From contig JAFWYB010000064.1 of the NCBI GenBank assembly GCA_017517865.1, forward strand, positions 1 through 55,749: 55,749 nt of DNA, given 5' to 3'. Positions 52,895-55,749 of this stretch are shown here, piece after piece. The first letter of the stretch is position 1; every line of letters starts with the position of its first letter. The position numbers were made by a program, and so were the translations under genes. A model generated the notes under the pieces. The model had not been told where the DNA came from, ran no database searches, and worked only from the letters and a program-made list of their open reading frames with translations. Source of the stretch: Clostridia bacterium (GTDB lineage Bacteria; Bacillota; Clostridia; Oscillospirales; Acutalibacteraceae).

Positions 52895-53034
52895 ACTACG
52901 TGGCCCTCTTGCGGTTCCCGAAATTTCTTTCGGCTTGGTGCGCCGAGAAATTTCGACCGCTGCGCCATCCTCGCCTCGCTTCATCTCACACCGGGAGCGC
53001 TTCGCCGACGATGCCCGGCACGCGGTTTTGGAGG
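52870..53034 (-). other. Split tRNA-Trp-like sequence, possible integration (att) site
   Basis: On the minus strand 53019-53034 reads CCTCCAAAACCGCGTG, an anticodon arm with the CCA anticodon of tRNA-Trp. 124 bases later (52870-52894) comes a T-loop/acceptor end with TTCGAGC and TGCCCCTGCCA, as in Firmicute tRNA-Trp. No 5' half (AGGGGCA start, D-arm) is present, so this is not a working tRNA; a tRNA 3' half is a common integration core. The T-stem also fails to pair. The 124-base insert holds a hairpin (CGAAATTTCTTTCGGC with GCCGAGAAATTTCG). The rest of 52796-53134 shows no gene I can support. Confidence 0.5.
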
Positions 53035-53134
53035 ATAGTATTCTTTCCTTATTTGATGCGGTTTAGAGGGCTTCAGGGGGGCACATTGGGGGGCACATAG
53101 CTTTTACATTTTAGTATTTTATTGTGTTTTTCAT

Positions 53135-53192
53135 ACATTCGACTAACCTCCGGTTATGCGGTAGAATGAAGCTACCAAATAACAAGGAGGTT
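53135..53192 (+). promoter_or_regulatory. Leader hairpin hiding the ribosome site (cassette copy 2)
   Basis: ACATTCGAC at 53135-53143 matches copy 1. Next comes a nested hairpin: AACCTCC (53145-53151) with GGAGGTT (53186-53192), GTTAT (53153-53157) with ATAAC (53179-53183), and GGTA with TACC inside. The 3' arm is the ribosome site of the 51-aa gene. Apart from the outer ACCTCC/GGAGGT, the inner stem differs from copy 1 but still pairs. Confidence 0.72.
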
Positions 53193-53197
53193 TTATT

Positions 53198-53353
53198 ATG
53201 AGAAGAAAAGTAAAAATAAAATTCACGGATTTTGAGTGCAATTTACTTGTCAATGGTATGAATGAATTTCGTAATTTGCTCTTGGCGGAAGGTTTACCCA
53301 CTGAGGATGTTAATAAGCTATTACTGAAAATTATTGATAAAAGTGAAAGGTAA
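53198..53353 (+). CDS. Small conserved cassette protein (51 aa, copy 2)
   Basis: Counterpart of 6007-6165, sharing FECNLLVNGMNEFRN.LLAE.LPTEDV with only conservative changes. The N-terminus is basic (MRRKVKIK). GGAGG at 53186-53190 precedes the ATG, inside the leader hairpin. In this copy the gene comes first and DUF6809 follows after 11 bases. Function unknown. Confidence 0.75.
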   Translation: MRRKVKIKFTDFECNLLVNGMNEFRNLLLAEGLPTEDVNKLLLKIIDKSER

Positions 53354-53364
53354 GGTGTGATCTT

Positions 53365-53643
53365 ATGTCGAGCATTATAGAAGATTTTTATTACGGCAAC
53401 ATAGAGCCGCAGGCACTCTCAACAGAAATCACACCAAGACTCAAAAAGAAGCTGAATGTACTTGTGAAGAAAGAAGAAGAGCTTTCAGCAATGCTCCCCG
53501 AAAAGGAAAAAGAGCTGTTTGCAAATTATGTGTGCGCATATAATGAATTTTCAAGTATCAGCATTTCTGACGGTTTTATTTCGGGCTTCCGGCTCGGTGC
53601 AAGATTTACATACGATACTTTTATTGAAGCCAAGAAAGGATGA
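53365..53643 (+). CDS. DUF6809-like cassette protein (copy 2)
   Basis: A 92-residue counterpart of 6239-6505, with the same core (ITPRLKKKLNVLVKKEEELS, FANYVCAYNEFSSIS, FISGFRLGARFTYDTFIE). Helical and charged; no recognised activity. AAGGTG precedes the start. The stop lies five bases before the tnpV start. Confidence 0.75.
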   Translation: MSSIIEDFYYGNIEPQALSTEITPRLKKKLNVLVKKEEELSAMLPEKEKELFANYVCAYNEFSSISISDGFISGFRLGARFTYDTFIEAKKG

Positions 53644-53648
53644 CAATT

Positions 53649-54014
53649 ATGGAAAACAAATCAAAGATAACTTATCGACAGGTTGGCGACTATAAAATTC
53701 CGAACATTAACCTGCCGTCTGAACAAGCAAATATCATCATTGGCAAATGGGGTATGCTACACAAAAACTACCTTGAACATAACAAGCGAGGTATATTTAT
53801 GCTAATGGTAACCAAATGCACCCTTTGGCCTTATCTTGCAGATATTGACCGTCAGGCAAATGAAATGTACGACCTTTTGATTGAACAGATGAAAGAGGCG
53901 GAAGGTGTTACAGAAAAACTAAAAGAAGAAAATCAGATGGAGTGGGTGCAGAGAATGAGCAATATTCAGCAAAAGGCAAGAGAGATTGTTTGCAATGAAT
54001 TGATTTATAAATAA
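53649..54014 (+). CDS. tnpV: TnpV family transposon-associated protein (copy 2)
   Basis: Second tnpV copy, 121 residues, nearly identical to 5628-5993 (KITYRQVGDYKIPNINLP, LWPYLADIDRQANEMYDLL, WVQRMSNIQQKAREIV). ATG at 53649 is preferred to 53640 because GAAAGGA at 53634-53640 then has usual spacing. The whole cassette is on the plus strand here and the minus strand in copy 1. No transposase or recombinase is encoded with it. Confidence 0.85.
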   Translation: MENKSKITYRQVGDYKIPNINLPSEQANIIIGKWGMLHKNYLEHNKRGIFMLMVTKCTLWPYLADIDRQANEMYDLLIEQMKEAEGVTEKLKEENQMEWVQRMSNIQQKAREIVCNELIYK

Positions 54015-54019
54015 CAACA

Positions 54020-54047
54020 GAAGTGGCAGGGATGACTCTGCCACTTC
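54020..54047 (+). terminator. Terminator after tnpV (copy 2)
   Basis: GAAGTGGCAG and CTGCCACTTC, ten base pairs, eight-base loop, followed by GTTTGTATAAA. Sequence is unrelated to the terminator of copy 1. Confidence 0.75.
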
Positions 54048-54062
54048 GTTTGTATAAATCTG

Positions 54063-54812
54063 TTAGTTCTTTGGCTTTCTGATACGGTTTAACTGCTTGT
54101 TGATTTTAAGTAGCTCTTCCTTTGTAAAGTAAACATTACGCATCCCGAGCATACCTGTGAAACGAAGCACGGTGAAATTACCTATCATATTCATTACGCC
54201 ACTGTTCATTTCGGGATTCTTCGCTTTTTTCTTTTTCTTCTGTTTGTCCTTATCCTTGGACTGAGGCTGACCCTGACTCATTTTTTTAGCAAGAGTCATA
54301 AACAGACCTGCGAACCACAGCTTACCGCGGAATGTCTTTATAATGTCGCCGAGCTTATCATTGAGAGAGAAGCGTCCTTCAATTTCAACAATATCAAACC
54401 AGTTAAGAACTGCACCCTGCTCACGAAGAATATAGTCGGGATTCATTTTCTCAACCTTACGGATGCGGCTTTCATCCTTAAAATCACCGGCAACAGCAAC
54501 AAGGTCGGTTTCACCATTGTTGGGTACTTCAAAACAGAAGAAATGGTCCTCAGCGGAAATTTTACCTAAGGATTCACCGTTTGCAAAAAGCTCAACCTCG
54601 GGAAGATTTGAATATACCGTAACCTTTGTAACATCTTCAACACGGTCAACATAGCGTTTGCCGCAGATGTGAACGAAGGGCTCGTCAGAAAGCCATGCCT
54701 TATATGCATAGAAAGCATCCTTCTTATACCTACGGTCAATAGTAATAAGACCTTTGTGGTTCTGCCCGTTTTCGCCGCCTTCTGCTCTTGCATCTGCACC
54801 AAAATCAAACAT
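54063..54812 (-). pseudogene. C-terminal fragment of a GH2 beta-galactosidase-like gene
   Basis: 249 codons matching the part of a GH2 enzyme after the catalytic barrel: MFDFGADARAEGGENGQNHK, then TIDRRYKKDAFYAYKA and a beta-sandwich (VTVYSNLPEVELFANG, typical of DUF4982/GH2 C-terminal domains), ending in a lysine-rich linker and a ~50-residue helical tail. The catalytic domain (about 500-600 residues) is missing. Upstream there is no ribosome site, and the frame is closed by the TAA that ends the neighbouring unrecognised gene. Thus a 3' fragment created by recombination. Confidence 0.72.
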
Positions 54813-54830
54813 ATCGGGGAGCTTTTTCCG

Positions 54831-55688
54831 TTATAGATTAATCCTCACCGCTGACACACCGCCCATTTCAGGCTTTTTCTCCATAAAACCTTCGGGCATC
54901 TTGTTTTCATAGCTTTCCATATAAGTTGCAGAGCCGAGATAAGCAGAGATGTTAGTCCTTGGCATAATAATCCAATCACAGTCAGGCTCTTTGTTTGCAA
55001 TATAATATTCGGCAAGAGTTATCATAAGCCTTTCGGTTTTCGCATTTACACCGCAAGCCTTGATTTTTTGCAGAGTTTCATCGGGTAGCACAACCGCTTC
55101 AGTACGCAACGGACCGAGAACAAGTGCATCTGCAATAGCTGTATCAAAAAGCAACGGGAAATCAGCAGAAGACCTGTTATTGTATATCGAATACTGGTAC
55201 TGTATCAGCTTATTAACCCAAGTGACTTCAATAGCTTTTAAGGTCTTCTTTTCGGCAAAGCAATGAAGCTTTTTTGTAACATTTTCTTTGTTCTTTTTAA
55301 TGTAATCGGAAAGAGAATGCAAGTATCTGTAATACCATCCTGCACCGTTTTCATCAACGAGGTTCGGGAACTCGCTGTGAAGCTCAGGGAATGATGTGTG
55401 AAAAGCTAATGCCTTGTTTGATACTGTTTCATAAGGCAGACTGCACCATGCACATAAAAAACGCCGTGATTCTTCTGTTCTCTCATAAGGGTCATCAGTA
55501 CGAAGTGTACCGTCAGCATTATGAAAAAGATAACCTCTTGCCAGGATAGTAAATATGCGACTGAATCCCTTGTTCTGCTTAATCATTCTTACTGTAAATC
55601 TGCCTATGAAAGCAGTTGATTGCTTGTTTTCTGCAAGGAAAACGGGAGCATCTGTATATGCTTTGAATTCAAGCCATTCGTTAGTCAT
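54831..55688 (-). CDS. Unrecognised protein, possibly mobile-element linked
   Basis: A 285-residue soluble protein I do not recognise. Notable segments: AWCSLPYETVSNKALAFHT, PNLVDENGAGWYYRYLHSL, DYIKKNKENVTKKLHCF and a C-terminal VSAVRINL. No signal peptide, membrane helix or zinc pair. ATG at 55688 is chosen because GGAAGGGAG lies nine to ten bases upstream; an in-frame ATG at 55742 would add 18 residues and might run out of the window. Its TAA stop is in frame with the GH2 fragment that follows immediately. Confidence 0.6.
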   Translation of the reverse strand: MTNEWLEFKAYTDAPVFLAENKQSTAFIGRFTVRMIKQNKGFSRIFTILARGYLFHNADGTLRTDDPYERTEESRRFLCAWCSLPYETVSNKALAFHTSFPELHSEFPNLVDENGAGWYYRYLHSLSDYIKKNKENVTKKLHCFAEKKTLKAIEVTWVNKLIQYQYSIYNNRSSADFPLLFDTAIADALVLGPLRTEAVVLPDETLQKIKACGVNAKTERLMITLAEYYIANKEPDCDWIIMPRTNISAYLGSATYMESYENKMPEGFMEKKPEMGGVSAVRINL

Positions 55689-55749
55689 ATATTTTATCTC
55701 CCTTCCTTGCAAATCTGTTAATGTGCCTGTAATAGGCATCATAAAGAAA

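Noticed and set aside
52753-53100. Open frames on both strands across the tRNA-like/repeat region (for example 52753-52968 minus and 52756-53100 plus)
   Set aside because: They read through a terminator stem, palindrome and tRNA-like sequence and have proline/arginine-rich, protein-unlike composition. They are spurious.

Overview
The window looks like a piece of an anaerobic, low-to-mid GC, probably spore-forming Clostridia/Oscillospirales-type gut Firmicute. The signs are a reverse rubrerythrin with superoxide reductase and rubredoxin, a ferredoxin-dependent 2-oxoacid oxidoreductase of the VorB type, a SleB-like hydrolase, NiaR, DUF4364 and TnpV families, Gram-positive signal peptides, strong GGAGG ribosome sites and TTGACA-17-TATAAT promoters. 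Taxonomy is inferred from gene content only.

Layout. (1) 1-5.3 kb is a defence island: an EcoRI-family adenine methyltransferase overlapping a DUF262-HNH nuclease, then a three-gene CBASS-like operon (CD-NTase, stand-alone E2-like protein with an SEC-C zinc motif, four-helix membrane effector). (2) 5.6-6.6 kb holds a TnpV/DUF6809/small-ORF cassette; a second full copy lies at 53.1-54.05 kb, and remnants at 16.37 kb and 34.44 kb. (3) 6.8-11 kb is a NAD de novo operon (nadA-nadB-nadC-niaR-DUF436) with a likely NiaR operator. (4) 11.2-16.2 kb is one giant secreted repeat protein. (5) 16.4-16.7 kb is a MITE-like element inside a cassette remnant. (6) 17-22.5 kb carries lactate dehydrogenase, a phosphoesterase, a SleB-like hydrolase, a GH43-like secreted protein and DUF4364. 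(7) 22.7-26.5 kb carries a HAD phosphatase and a two-component system next to a PepSY protein. (8) 26.5-29.1 kb is a PerR-like regulator with an oxidative-stress gene set. (9) 29.2-34.4 kb contains a nonsense-interrupted lipase, a beta-helix protein, a dead sugar symporter and a phosphoesterase. (10) 34.8-39.4 kb is a VOR/KOR-type oxidoreductase operon and an acyl-CoA ligase. (11) 39.8-52.8 kb is a host-glycan catabolic region: fucose genes (aldolase, mutarotase, kinase, isomerase), then a nucleotidyltransferase, GH35 beta-galactosidase, NahK-like kinase and a GH123-like protein. It is bordered by decayed glycosidase fragments and by two copies, in the same orientation, of a tRNA-Trp-tail/palindrome repeat. 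(12) 52.8-55.7 kb has a split tRNA-Trp-like sequence, the second cassette copy, a GH2 fragment and an unrecognised gene.

The catabolic enzymes have no signal peptides. They suggest imported fucosylated galactosyl/N-acetylhexosamine oligosaccharides (mucin-type or milk-type glycans) are dismantled inside the cell, fucose going to lactaldehyde plus DHAP and released hexosamine or galactose to sugar-1-phosphates. The most unusual signals are a base-paired leader that hides the ribosome site in both full cassette copies although its inner stems differ in sequence, the methyltransferase/DUF262-HNH pair, the short E2-only CBASS operon, and the repeat-bordered glycan locus with truncated glycosidases at its edges. 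No rRNA, CRISPR array or complete tRNA was seen.
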